From positions 62,001 through 126,000 of the forward strand of contig NZ_JAMYXM010000002.1 of the NCBI RefSeq assembly GCF_024158145.1: a stretch of DNA of 64,000 nucleotides. Reading direction: 5' to 3'. The notes below the pieces were generated by a model. It ran no database searches and had not been told where the DNA came from. It saw only the letters and a list, made by a program, of their open reading frames with translations. The position numbers and the translations under genes are program-made. This document shows positions 17,989-26,628 of this stretch, in pieces; within the stretch, counting starts at the first letter, position 1; the number at the start of each line of letters is the position of its first letter. This DNA is from Notoacmeibacter sp. MSK16QG-6 (GTDB lineage: Bacteria; Pseudomonadota; Alphaproteobacteria; Rhizobiales; Rhizobiaceae).

Positions 17989-18070
17989 AGCCGGTCATCC
18001 TCCTCCCAGACCGGTTCGAACGCAAAAGGCGCTCGTCGGATCCTCCTCCCCCGACGGGCGTTTTGCGTTT
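17989..18070 (+). ncRNA. Cuckoo/CcsR-type small RNA, unit 2 (two CCTCCTCCC hairpins, terminator-like end)
   Basis: Hairpin 3 pairs AGCCGGTC (17989-17996) with GACCGGTT (18009-18016), motif at 17999-18007. Hairpin 4 pairs CGCTCGTCGG (18030-18039) with CCGACGGGCG (18051-18060), motif at 18042-18050; the stem extends through CGCAAAA (18021-18027) with TTTTGCG (18061-18067) and then GTTT, so this last hairpin could also terminate the transcript. The four motifs are spaced 44, 39 and 43 bases apart, while the stems differ from one another. trmFO begins 65 bases further on. Confidence 0.75.
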
Positions 18071-18134
18071 CTGGGTGGTTGTATCCAGCCAGACGAACTT
18101 CTATTGCCTGCCTGTCCGTTTCGGGGAGACGCGC

Positions 18135-19595
18135 ATGACCGATCAACCCATCCACATCATAGGCGGCGGCCTAGCCGGCTCCGAAGCTGCCTGGCAGATC
18201 GCCAGGACTGGCATTCCCGCGATCCTTCACGAGATGAGGGGTGTGCGCGGCACGCCTGCGCATCATACCGATGGCTTGGCCGAGTTGGTTTGTTCCAACT
18301 CGTTCCGCTCGGATGACGCGCAGCTGAATGCCGTTGGCGTCATTCATGCTGAAATGCGCATGGCCAATTCTCTTATCATGCGATGCGCCGATGCGAATCA
18401 GGTTCCAGCCGGCTCTGCGCTCGCTGTCGACCGCATCGGATTCTCTAATGCAGTTACGGAAGCGCTGGAAGCCGAGCCGCTGGTGACAATCGTGCGAGAA
18501 GAAATCACGGGTCTGCCGCCCAAGGAGTGGGATCAGGCTATCATCGCCACCGGCCCCCTCACCGCACCCGCCCTGGCCGATGCGATCGCTTCGGAAACCG
18601 GCGCGGATGCGCTCGCCTTTTTCGACGCCATCGCTCCCATCGTGCATTTCGATTCGATTGATCTGGACACAGCCTGGTTTCAGAGTCGCTACGACAAGGT
18701 GGGACCGGGCGGCACCGGCAAAGATTACATCAACTGCCCGCTCGATGAGTCGCAGTATAACGCTTTCATCGACGCGCTGCTCGATGGCGACAAGACCGAG
18801 TTTCATGAATGGGAAGGCACGCCCTATTTCGATGGCTGCCTACCGATTGAAGTCATGGCAGAACGGGGCCGCGAGACGCTGCGTCATGGACCGATGAAGC
18901 CAATGGGTCTGACGAATGCGCACAACCCCACCGTCAAACCTTATGCCGTCGTGCAATTGCGTCAGGACAACGCCCTTGGCACCCTCTATAATATGGTCGG
19001 TTTCCAGACGAAGCTGAAATACGGGGCCCAGGCCGAGATATTCCGTATGATCCCGGGCTTGGAAAACGCCGAATTCGCCCGTCTCGGCGGCATCCACCGC
19101 AACACATATCTGGACTCGCCCCGTCTGCTGGACAGCTCACTGACGCTCAAAGGCCGACCGGGCCTGCGTTTCGCCGGGCAGATCACTGGCTGTGAGGGCT
19201 ATGTTGAATCGGCAGCAATCGGTCTTCTGGCAGGCCGGTTCGCCGGCGCGGAGCGTCAGGGAGGCCGACCCGATCTTCCGCCTCAAACAACGGCCTTCGG
19301 TGCGCTTTTGAGCCATATCACCGGCGGTCACCTTTCTAGCGACGAAGAAACCGGCAAACGCTCATTCCAGCCGATGAACGTCAACTTCGGACTTTTCCCG
19401 CCACTGGCGCCAGGCACCACATTAAAGCCGGACGACTGGGAGGGCCGTTTCAGAGGCAAAGACAAGGCTATGGCGAAAAAACGCGCTCTGTCAGGCCGCG
19501 CGCTGGCCGATTGCGAAAACTGGCTCGGCGCGAGAAGCACCAGGCCGCTGAATAAATTCAGTTATTCAAGGCAAGCCAGTCTGCCCGCCGAATGA
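18135..19595 (+). CDS. trmFO: Methylenetetrahydrofolate-tRNA-(uracil-5-)-methyltransferase
   Basis: The 486-residue flavoprotein makes ribothymidine at position 54 of tRNA, using methylenetetrahydrofolate. The FAD motif is [16 protein letters not shown] at the N-terminus; family landmarks are [50 protein letters not shown] and [19 protein letters not shown]. The ATG at 18135 follows GGGGAG; the open frame extends 72 bases upstream, nearly to the end of the RNA array, but without a ribosome site. Its last 38 bases overlap the convergent DUF4153 gene. Confidence 0.97.
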   Translation: MTDQPIHIIGGGLAGSEAAWQIARTGIPAILHEMRGVRGTPAHHTDGLAELVCSNSFRSDDAQLNAVGVIHAEMRMANSLIMRCADANQVPAGSALAVDRIGFSNAVTEALEAEPLVTIVREEITGLPPKEWDQAIIATGPLTAPALADAIASETGADALAFFDAIAPIVHFDSIDLDTAWFQSRYDKVGPGGTGKDYINCPLDESQYNAFIDALLDGDKTEFHEWEGTPYFDGCLPIEVMAERGRETLRHGPMKPMGLTNAHNPTVKPYAVVQLRQDNALGTLYNMVGFQTKLKYGAQAEIFRMIPGLENAEFARLGGIHRNTYLDSPRLLDSSLTLKGRPGLRFAGQITGCEGYVESAAIGLLAGRFAGAERQGGRPDLPPQTTAFGALLSHITGGHLSSDEETGKRSFQPMNVNFGLFPPLAPGTTLKPDDWEGRFRGKDKAMAKKRALSGRALADCENWLGARSTRPLNKFSYSRQASLPAE

Positions 19596-21294
19596 GAAAA
19601 CTGCCGTGGAGACGGCGAAGCTGCTCGCCTTCACCGCTTTCCGGGTCCGACCAGTTCCAATGTTCCACCAGAAGTCGGATGCGCCGCCCGTCCGACGCCA
19701 GGTCGAGTACCCGTGGAAGCGCCTCCCCGGCTTTGACCGCGCGGCCCTCGACGCGGAGGGGGAAAGCCGCAGTCTCCGAACCGATGGACAGGACCACTGC
19801 CCCATCGCGCAATTCGATTCCGATCGACGGATCGCGGGCGGTCTGAGTCCCTTCCCGCATGGAAGAACGTTCGCCACCGGAGGCGAATACGCTCTGAAGC
19901 ATCAGATCGTAGCCCGAGAGATCCACGGGACGTCGATCCTGATTATGGCTGCCCTGAAGGCGGTCGATTCGGAGGCGACCAAGATCGAGTCCGAAATGGT
20001 TTGCATAAGCTGTCAGTATGTTCTCATCGTCGGGAACAGCCAACGGTCTGTCGACCGTTCGGTCGCCCGCGTCGGCTCTGACAAGGTAGGTCAGGGCGCC
20101 CAGCGCCTGCTGTTCTGCACCCGTCCGGCCTTCGCGAAACGCAGTAATCGCCCTCTCGAAGCGAGCCAACTGGCTGCTGATTGAAACCGATTGCGCACTC
20201 CATGGGCCGACACTTGAGAGCAATAGCGCCAGCCCGCCGAGAAAAAGCAGAACCCGGTGATCGTTTCGAAAACGCGGGCGGAATTGCAAAGCCGCCCAAA
20301 CTAAAACAACAATACCGGCAAGTCCCAGAAGATAACGTTCCTCCGTTACACCGTAATCGCCGATGCGTTCGTAGAGCGAGATAAATAGCAATGCGATGGG
20401 TACTGCGATAAAAGTCGGCCAGTAGCGCATCACGAAACGGCTCGTCGCGGGGCGTCCCAGGCGCTCATGGCCTCCAGTCACGATCAACGTGCCGAACAGC
20501 GTGAGCAGATAGGCCAGCACCATCCAGCCGATCTGCCCTCTCGGCAGCTCCGTTTCGATTGCGATCTTTGCCGCGTAAGCATGAAGGACCAGCGTATAGA
20601 CGATCAAAAGCGGAAAGGCGCCGAAGTCGAAAAGGGCCAAGGCGGCGCGATCGAGAAGGATACGCCCGCCAAGATTGACCTCGCCACGTTCTGGAATGCG
20701 CCCCAATGCAAAAAGCGGCGCAAGAAAAAGCCCTGTCCATATCCATGTCTGCGCAAATATGCGGTCAGGCACCGGCAGGCCGAACAGATAGTGCAGACTG
20801 GCAAGAGTGCCTGACAGACCACCTGCAAAAATCAGAAGGGTTAGAAGACCGAGGGCAGCCGCAAACCCCAATCCCCCCAGAACAACCGGTAGATCCTCGC
20901 TGTTCGCCCGAGCTGCAGCGGCGGGAACAAGCAGAATAAGCCCTCCGACGATCATCGGGGCGGCATAGTCAACCGGGATCTGAAATGCAGCGATGGCTCC
21001 AAGCGCCACAGCAAAGCCAAGCTCGATCAATCGCGCGTGGCGAAACGGCGCGGCTTCATAGGCAAGTCGAATGACAAGGCTCGCCAGGGCCGCAACGAGA
21101 AAGAATCCACCGCCTCTTTCCATCAGCTTTTCTTCGAGCACCTCGGCCTCGGTCAGCGAGGCAGCCAGAGCCAGCCCGAAAAGAGCCGTGATGGTAATGG
21201 GAAATCGCGCAAAAGCGCGCTGCATACCGTCGGCAGCCAAACCACGGAGACTTGTAAGCGAACGGAAGCCTTGCCCGAACCGGCGCGCCATCAC
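19558..21294 (-). CDS. DUF4153 domain-containing integral membrane protein
   Basis: The 578-residue protein has roughly ten to twelve hydrophobic segments in its first 370 residues, for example [34 protein letters not shown] and [16 protein letters not shown]. Between them are the DUF4153 landmarks [22 protein letters not shown] and [15 protein letters not shown]. The C-terminal 200 residues are soluble and not similar to anything I recognise. The function of the family is unknown. The gene ends inside trmFO (38-base convergent overlap) and lies ten bases after the phytoene-synthase-like gene in the same direction, so it may be at the end of the secDF transcript. Confidence 0.87.
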   Translation of the reverse strand: MMARRFGQGFRSLTSLRGLAADGMQRAFARFPITITALFGLALAASLTEAEVLEEKLMERGGGFFLVAALASLVIRLAYEAAPFRHARLIELGFAVALGAIAAFQIPVDYAAPMIVGGLILLVPAAAARANSEDLPVVLGGLGFAAALGLLTLLIFAGGLSGTLASLHYLFGLPVPDRIFAQTWIWTGLFLAPLFALGRIPERGEVNLGGRILLDRAALALFDFGAFPLLIVYTLVLHAYAAKIAIETELPRGQIGWMVLAYLLTLFGTLIVTGGHERLGRPATSRFVMRYWPTFIAVPIALLFISLYERIGDYGVTEERYLLGLAGIVVLVWAALQFRPRFRNDHRVLLFLGGLALLLSSVGPWSAQSVSISSQLARFERAITAFREGRTGAEQQALGALTYLVRADAGDRTVDRPLAVPDDENILTAYANHFGLDLGRLRIDRLQGSHNQDRRPVDLSGYDLMLQSVFASGGERSSMREGTQTARDPSIGIELRDGAVVLSIGSETAAFPLRVEGRAVKAGEALPRVLDLASDGRRIRLLVEHWNWSDPESGEGEQLRRLHGSFLIRRADWLALNN

Positions 21295-21304
21295 GGCCCT
21301 TTCA

Positions 21305-22147
21305 TCAAAAGCGCATGAACCGCCGCAGTAGCGCTAAATGATGGCGGAACGGCGATAGATGGAGAGGCGTCTGAACAAGCGATCCACCCCGCCGCCTGGC
21401 CGCGTTAAGCAGAACTTCCGCTTCACAAAGCGGCAGGTAGATTCTCCGAGCCTCCGGATCGAGTGCCGCAATAGCCTGGTTGGCTTCTGTCAGATGCGAA
21501 ATGCCAAGGGCGACAAAGGCAGCGACAGCACGATTAAGAAAGGCGTCGTCTTCGGCCCGCAGCCAATCCTCGGCGCTGCCGCCGGCGCTTGCCAGCATAT
21601 CGTCGGGAACCCGCACCTTTCCCCCGCCCCTGTCCATGGCGGCATGGCTCAAAATCTCCGCGATCCCCAATGCACATCCGGCGTGGCCGGAGGCATCCGC
21701 GGAGACTGTGATCGAAACCGGGTCGACGATTTGGAGAAGCAATTGGAAGAGCGCGCTACGCGTCTGTCCGCAATAGCCTTCGAGATCGCCACGGGTCTCG
21801 AACCGATCCGCATAGAGGTCGACAATCCGCCCATCCAGCATCATGCCGAATGCGCTCATCGGCAATTCATGATCGCGAACCACATCCATCAGAGCGGCAG
21901 CGAGCGGATTGCTACGCCCCTCGCCTGCGCGCTCGCCCAAAAGAACTTCGCGCCACCATTGCAGGCGGATTTCGCCAGCCATCGGCTCCCTGACGAGGCG
22001 CGGAATGCGGGCTAGCTCGAGATTGAAGAGATGAAGCGTGGCGAGCGGAACCCGGTGAGCCTCTGCCATATAGAGCAGTGCCGCATATCGCTGCGGATCG
22101 GCATTCTGGAGAGCACTAAGCGGGTCGAAATCCGCCATCGCGGTCAC
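21305..22147 (-). CDS. Squalene/phytoene synthase-fold protein, NDUFAF6-like
   Basis: The 280-residue protein belongs to the non-catalytic branch of the squalene/phytoene synthase superfamily related to mitochondrial NDUFAF6 (a complex I assembly factor). Landmarks are RYAALLYMAEAHRVPLATLH, GEIRLQWWREVL and DYAD-like LYADR; the strict paired DxxxD prenyl-diphosphate motifs of real carotenoid enzymes are not complete. No crt genes are nearby, which argues against carotenoid synthesis. Translation starts at GTG overlapping the stop of the Mth938-like gene by four bases. The NDUFAF3-type neighbour strengthens the complex I reading, which remains inference. Confidence 0.85.
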   Translation of the reverse strand: MTAMADFDPLSALQNADPQRYAALLYMAEAHRVPLATLHLFNLELARIPRLVREPMAGEIRLQWWREVLLGERAGEGRSNPLAAALMDVVRDHELPMSAFGMMLDGRIVDLYADRFETRGDLEGYCGQTRSALFQLLLQIVDPVSITVSADASGHAGCALGIAEILSHAAMDRGGGKVRVPDDMLASAGGSAEDWLRAEDDAFLNRAVAAFVALGISHLTEANQAIAALDPEARRIYLPLCEAEVLLNAARRRGGSLVQTPLHLSPFRHHLALLRRFMRF

Positions 22148-22554
22148 TCGACTGCAATCAACATCGCTGCGACGGCGCGCTCTTCCGCTAGAAGAACGTT
22201 ATAGGTGCGGACAGCAGCGCCCGTCGCCATGGGATCGGCGGAGATACCGGCGTCCCGCAGCACAGGGCGAACCTCGCGCGGCAAGGGCTTCAAATCGACG
22301 CCGGTTCCGACCAGCAGGATTTCTATCGCATCCGCTTCCTGCAGGACCGCCTGGAAATCCTCGATGTGGAGCTGATCCGGATCCTCTGGATACCAGTCCC
22401 GAACACCAGACGGTAGCAACAGCAAAGAGCCGCGATGACTCATATCGGCGAAGCGGAAACCGCCATTGCCGTATGCGTCTATAGGCGGACGGCCTGGAAA
22501 ATGGGCAGGCCGTAGTTCGAAAGATCCTCCGGACCGGTCGTCCTCGCCAGCCAT
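22144..22554 (-). CDS. Mth938-like (DUF498) protein, NDUFAF3-type
   Basis: The 136-residue protein has the Mth938/DUF498 fold signature: IDAYGNGGFRFADMSHRGSL, ILLVGTGVDLKPLPREVRPVL and the DAGISADPMATGAAVRTYNV segment. The family contains mitochondrial NDUFAF3, which acts with NDUFAF4 in complex I assembly and is co-conserved with it. It is fused head to tail with its neighbours: it starts one base before the secDF stop and overlaps the NDUFAF6-like gene by four bases. Direct evidence for a complex I role in bacteria is limited, so this is inference. Confidence 0.9.
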   Translation of the reverse strand: MAGEDDRSGGSFELRPAHFPGRPPIDAYGNGGFRFADMSHRGSLLLLPSGVRDWYPEDPDQLHIEDFQAVLQEADAIEILLVGTGVDLKPLPREVRPVLRDAGISADPMATGAAVRTYNVLLAEERAVAAMLIAVE

Positions 22555-25107
22555 TCAGACCCTGGCGCCTGCAGGCGCATCCTCATCACCGCTCTCGTCC
22601 TCGGCGACACGCGTGCCGCGTAACTTGAACAGGATGAGCAGCGGAGCGGCGTTGAATATCGAGGAATAGGTGCCGATAAAGACGCCGAATATCATCGCGG
22701 CCGTGAAAGATCGGATGACTTCGCCACCGAAGAAGAACAACGCACCGAGCGCCAGGAGCGTGGTCAGCGATGTCATGGTCGTGCGCGAGAGCGTATCGTT
22801 CATCGACAGATCGAGAAGTTCCGGCAAGGGCATCTTGCGATATCGCCGGAGGTTCTCGCGAACACGGTCATAGACGACGACCGTATCGTTGAGCGAATAA
22901 CCGACAATCGTCAGAATCGCGGCAATCGATGAGACGTTGAACTCGATACCCGTCAGGACGAAAAAGCCGAGCGTCAGGATCACATCGTGCATGGTCGATA
23001 TGATCGCGCCGATTGCGAACTGCCATTCGAAGCGGAACCAGATGTAAAGCAGAATCGCAAAGAGCGACACGGCAACGCCAATCGTGCCTGCTCGCGCCAG
23101 TTCCGAACTGATTGTCGGCCCAACGACCTCCGTCCGGCGGAAATCGTAATCCTCACGCAACTCGTCCTGGACCTTTGTCGCGGCGCTCTGCTCGGCATTG
23201 TCGCCGCCCTCCTGCGAGGCGACACGGATCAGAACCTCACGTTCCGAGCCGAAAGACTGGACCTGCACATCGCCGAGATTGAGTTCGGACAGCCGGCCCC
23301 TGATGTCGGAAATATCGGCCTGTTCCGACTTGGATTGCACCTCGATCAGCGTGCCGCCCTTGAAGTCGATGCCGAGATTCATGCCGATTGCGAAAAACGC
23401 GACCAAAGCTGCGATTGAGAGAAGCGCCGAAACAGCGAACCCAACCTTACGCAGCCACATGAAAGGTATGCGAGTGACGTCCGGCACCAGTTTGACCGGG
23501 GCGCCCGGCAATTCCTTGGCGCGTGTGCGCTTGTACCAGAAGCCGACCATCCAGCGGGTCAGGGTGAAAGCGGTGAAGACAGTGGTGACGATACCGATGG
23601 CGAGCGTGACCGCGAAACCGCGAACCGGGCCTGTGCCGAGATAGAACAGGATCACCGCAGCGATGAGCGTGGTGAGATTGGCATCGACGATCGTACTGAG
23701 AGCTCGCTCGAAGCCGGTCTCAATGGCGTTCAGTACTTTCCTGCCATTCCGGCGCTCTTCACGAATACGCTCATAGATCAGCACGTTGGAGTCGACCGCC
23801 ATACCGACGGTAAGCACGATACCGGCAATTCCAGGCAGCGTTAATGTCGCACCCAAAAAGGTGAGGATCGCGATCAGCAGCGTAATATTCGCCGCCAGCG
23901 CAATATTCGCAATGACACCGAGCTTGCCGTAGACCGCCACCATGAAAATCACGACGAGAATCGCGCCGACAATGGAAGCGATCAGGCCCGCATCAATGGA
24001 ATCCTGACCGAGGCCGGGGCCGACCGTCCGCTCTTCCACGATACTCAGGGTGGCCGGCAGAGCGCCAGCTCGCAGCAATACCGCGAGGTCCTTGGCTGAG
24101 TCGGTCGTGAAACTACCCGAAATCTGGCCCGAGCCGCCCGTGATGGGTTCTCGGATGACAGGCGCGGAAATGACCGCTTCATCCAGAATGATAGCGAATG
24201 GACGACCGACATTCTGCTGGGTCGCCTGCCCGAAACGAACGGCACCGCGATTATCGAACCGGAAGGAGACAACAGCTTCCCCGGTCCGTTGATCGAAAGT
24301 CGGCTGTGCATCGACGAGATTTTCACCCGATACGATCACACGGTCCTCGATCAGATAGGGCACGGGCGGATCGTCGGTCGAATACATGATGGTGGTGCCG
24401 GCTGGCGGGCGCCCATCGATCGCTTCCTGCACCGGCGTCGATGTATCGACCATCTGAAAAGTAAGCTGTGCGGTCTGGCCGAGAAGGTTCTTCAGCCGCT
24501 CCGGATCGTCGAGGCCCGGCACCTGAACCAGAATGCGATCGTCGCCCTGCCGCTGAATGACAGGCTCGGTCGTGCCGAGCTCGTTAACGCGCCGACCAAC
24601 CACTTCGACCGATTGGGTTAACGCAGAAGAGACACGGTAGGTCATGCCCTGATCGGTAAGGGAAAGGCGGATCAGTCCGTTCTGCCCCTCTTCCATCTCG
24701 ACTTCGGTCACCTGCCCGCCGGAGAACATACCAGCGGAAATCGGCGAAAGGGTATCGGATAGCGCTTCGCGGGCGGCCTCCAGTTGCGACGGATCGCGCA
24801 GGCGAAACTGCACTGTGTTGCCGCTGACGGCGAGGCCGGTATAGCCGATCCGCTCGCCGCGCAGCGCACTACGCGCCTCATCGCGGATGGCCTTCAGACG
24901 GTTTTCCCGAATCTCGTCGGTATCGATCTGGAGCAGGATATGAGAACCGCCCTGAAGATCGAGCCCAAGCGTCATTTGCCGATCGGGCACGAAGTCCGGC
25001 AGCGCATCCAGCGTCGACCGCGAAAAAAGGTTTGGCAGGGCAACAATAACGCCGACTAAGATGGTCAACCAGATCAGTATCGTCTTCCAACGGGCGAAGT
25101 GCAGCAT
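22555..25107 (-). CDS. secDF: Fused protein translocase subunit SecDF
   Basis: The 850-residue protein joins SecD (about residues 1-530) and SecF (about 560-840) in one chain, with about twelve membrane segments. It uses the proton gradient to assist Sec-dependent export. Landmarks are LGLDLQGGSHILLQID, GTTEPVIQRQGDDRILVQVPG and GMAVDSNVLIYERIREE in the SecD part, and MNLGIDFKGGTLIEVQ and ILTIVGYSLNDTVVVYDRVREN in the SecF part. Fusion is common in rhizobia. yajC lies 98 bases upstream in the same direction, forming the usual yajC-secDF pair. Confidence 0.97.
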   Translation of the reverse strand: MLHFARWKTILIWLTILVGVIVALPNLFSRSTLDALPDFVPDRQMTLGLDLQGGSHILLQIDTDEIRENRLKAIRDEARSALRGERIGYTGLAVSGNTVQFRLRDPSQLEAAREALSDTLSPISAGMFSGGQVTEVEMEEGQNGLIRLSLTDQGMTYRVSSALTQSVEVVGRRVNELGTTEPVIQRQGDDRILVQVPGLDDPERLKNLLGQTAQLTFQMVDTSTPVQEAIDGRPPAGTTIMYSTDDPPVPYLIEDRVIVSGENLVDAQPTFDQRTGEAVVSFRFDNRGAVRFGQATQQNVGRPFAIILDEAVISAPVIREPITGGSGQISGSFTTDSAKDLAVLLRAGALPATLSIVEERTVGPGLGQDSIDAGLIASIVGAILVVIFMVAVYGKLGVIANIALAANITLLIAILTFLGATLTLPGIAGIVLTVGMAVDSNVLIYERIREERRNGRKVLNAIETGFERALSTIVDANLTTLIAAVILFYLGTGPVRGFAVTLAIGIVTTVFTAFTLTRWMVGFWYKRTRAKELPGAPVKLVPDVTRIPFMWLRKVGFAVSALLSIAALVAFFAIGMNLGIDFKGGTLIEVQSKSEQADISDIRGRLSELNLGDVQVQSFGSEREVLIRVASQEGGDNAEQSAATKVQDELREDYDFRRTEVVGPTISSELARAGTIGVAVSLFAILLYIWFRFEWQFAIGAIISTMHDVILTLGFFVLTGIEFNVSSIAAILTIVGYSLNDTVVVYDRVRENLRRYRKMPLPELLDLSMNDTLSRTTMTSLTTLLALGALFFFGGEVIRSFTAAMIFGVFIGTYSSIFNAAPLLILFKLRGTRVAEDESGDEDAPAGARV

Positions 25108-25205
25108 GGTGGGTCCGGCGTTCTGTTGTTATTTGCCCAGCCTTTTGACGGGGCAAGGCGGCAGAGATTTGACGAAAATGGCGGCCCTCGCAGCCGTCCC
25201 GATCT

Positions 25206-25541
25206 CTATTTGGTGTTGGCTGGCACCGGTTCGCCTTTTACGCGAACGTCCATGACACTGGAACGTAGAACTTTCACCCGCGTGTCGGTGGCGATTTCGA
25301 CTTCCAGTTCCGTCTCGTCGGCCTTGACGACCTTCCCGATAATTCCGCCGCCCGTGACAACGGTATCGCCGCGGCGAACCGCCGACAGCATTTCCTCGCG
25401 CCGTTTGGCTGCCGTGCGCTGCGGACGAATGATGAGGAAATACATCACCACGAAAATCAGGACGAAAGGCAGGAACTGCAGAAAAGCGTCGCCGGCACCG
25501 GCCGCACCGGTCCCCTGAGCGAAAGCGGGGGTTACGAACAT
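25206..25541 (-). CDS. yajC: Preprotein translocase subunit YajC
   Basis: The 111-residue protein has a short periplasmic N-terminus, one transmembrane helix (LQFLPFVLIFVVMYFLIIRP) and a basic cytoplasmic domain with RRGDTVVTGGGIIGKVV. YajC associates with SecDF. The two genes are adjacent and co-oriented. Length is normal for alphaproteobacteria. Confidence 0.96.
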   Translation of the reverse strand: MFVTPAFAQGTGAAGAGDAFLQFLPFVLIFVVMYFLIIRPQRTAAKRREEMLSAVRRGDTVVTGGGIIGKVVKADETELEVEIATDTRVKVLRSSVMDVRVKGEPVPANTK

Positions 25542-25702
25542 AGAAGAAGCTCCTGCGGAAATTGGAGTTGAATAGATGGCGATTCAGGCTTCGAAACGCG
25601 CGCGAAATATAGAACTTTGCGCCTCTGGCGCAACCGTGGCACATGACGGCGGCGTTGAAGAAGCCGTGCAATGCCTTTTCTGAAGCAAGAGAGCAAGCGT
25701 CG

Positions 25703-26578
25703 ATGAATGACAATTCAGCCATGACAACGGAACTGGTGGCCATTCGCGAGGCGCTGGAGCGGCTTGCACCGGCCCCGCCAATGGCATTTGACTTATCGGC
25801 AGCGCCGGCCTTTGTCTGGCAGCCAGACCCTTTTCCCGGCTGGCTGGAGCCGGTGGAACAGGTCGCAAGAGTGCCGATCGGGCTGATACGCGGCGTCGAC
25901 GCCAGCCGCGACCGCCTTCTCGACAATACGAGGCGCTTCGCAGCGGGCCTGCCAGCCAATAACGCGCTTCTCTGGGGCGCGCGTGGCATGGGCAAATCGT
26001 CTCTTGTCAAGGCTGTTCACGCCGAATGCGCAGATCAGGCCGACGCCGCCTCACCTTTGAAACTGGTCGAGATCAACCGCGACGATATCGAGACCCTGCC
26101 GCGACTGCTAGGCACACTCAAGAAATCGCCAGCTCGTTTTATCCTCTTCTGCGACGACCTCTCTTTCGACCGTGACGACACCTCCTACAAATCGCTCAAG
26201 GCAGCGCTTGACGGCGGCATAGAGGGCCGTCCTGAGAACGTTCTGTTTTACGCGACATCCAACCGCAGGCATCTCCTGCCGCGCGACATGATCGACAATG
26301 AGCGCGCAACGGCCATCAATCCCGGAGAAGCAGTCGAGGAAAAGGTGTCGCTATCGGATCGTTTCGGCCTTTGGCTGGGTTTTCATAAATCCAGTCAGGA
26401 CGATTATCTGGAGATGATCTCAGGCTATGCCGACTATTTCAGTCTGCAAATAGAATCGAACGAGTTGAGAAGGCGCGCGCTGCAATGGGCGGCCGAGCGT
26501 GGTAGCCGGTCGGGTCGTACAGCCTGGCAGTTCATTCAGGACATGGCCGGCGAACTTGGACACCGTCTCGACACATGA
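25703..26578 (+). CDS. DUF815-family AAA+ ATP-binding protein
   Basis: The 291-residue protein has Walker A ALLWGARGMGKSSLVKA and Walker B-like FILFCDDLSFD, followed by the sensor-like NVLFYATSNRRHLLP. LIRGVDASRDRLLDNTRRF precedes the P-loop as in DUF815 proteins. The role of the family is unknown. I use the ATG at 25703, which follows GAGAG; the frame is open 60 bases upstream. It is divergent from yajC and convergent with the LysM/M23 gene, as in many rhizobia. Confidence 0.9.
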   Translation: MNDNSAMTTELVAIREALERLAPAPPMAFDLSAAPAFVWQPDPFPGWLEPVEQVARVPIGLIRGVDASRDRLLDNTRRFAAGLPANNALLWGARGMGKSSLVKAVHAECADQADAASPLKLVEINRDDIETLPRLLGTLKKSPARFILFCDDLSFDRDDTSYKSLKAALDGGIEGRPENVLFYATSNRRHLLPRDMIDNERATAINPGEAVEEKVSLSDRFGLWLGFHKSSQDDYLEMISGYADYFSLQIESNELRRRALQWAAERGSRSGRTAWQFIQDMAGELGHRLDT

Positions 26579-26611
26579 AAAAGGGCCGGCAGAGACGCCG
26601 GCCCTTTTTTC
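26579..26611. terminator. Bidirectional terminator between convergent genes
   Basis: AAGGGCCGGC (26581-26590) pairs perfectly with GCCGGCCCTT (26597-26606), flanked by A-rich bases on the left and T6 on the right, so it can act on both strands for the DUF815 and M23 genes. Confidence 0.9.
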
Positions 26612-26628
26612 TTGTCAATAAGATGGCG

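Noticed and set aside
17901-18070. CRISPR or simple repeat array
   Set aside because: The repeated unit is only nine bases, always in a hairpin loop, with different flanks. No cas genes are near. A structured RNA cluster explains it better.
21305-22147. Carotenoid or hopanoid pathway gene
   Set aside because: The fold fits, but the paired Asp motifs are incomplete, no other crt or hpn gene is present, and the NDUFAF3-type neighbour points elsewhere.
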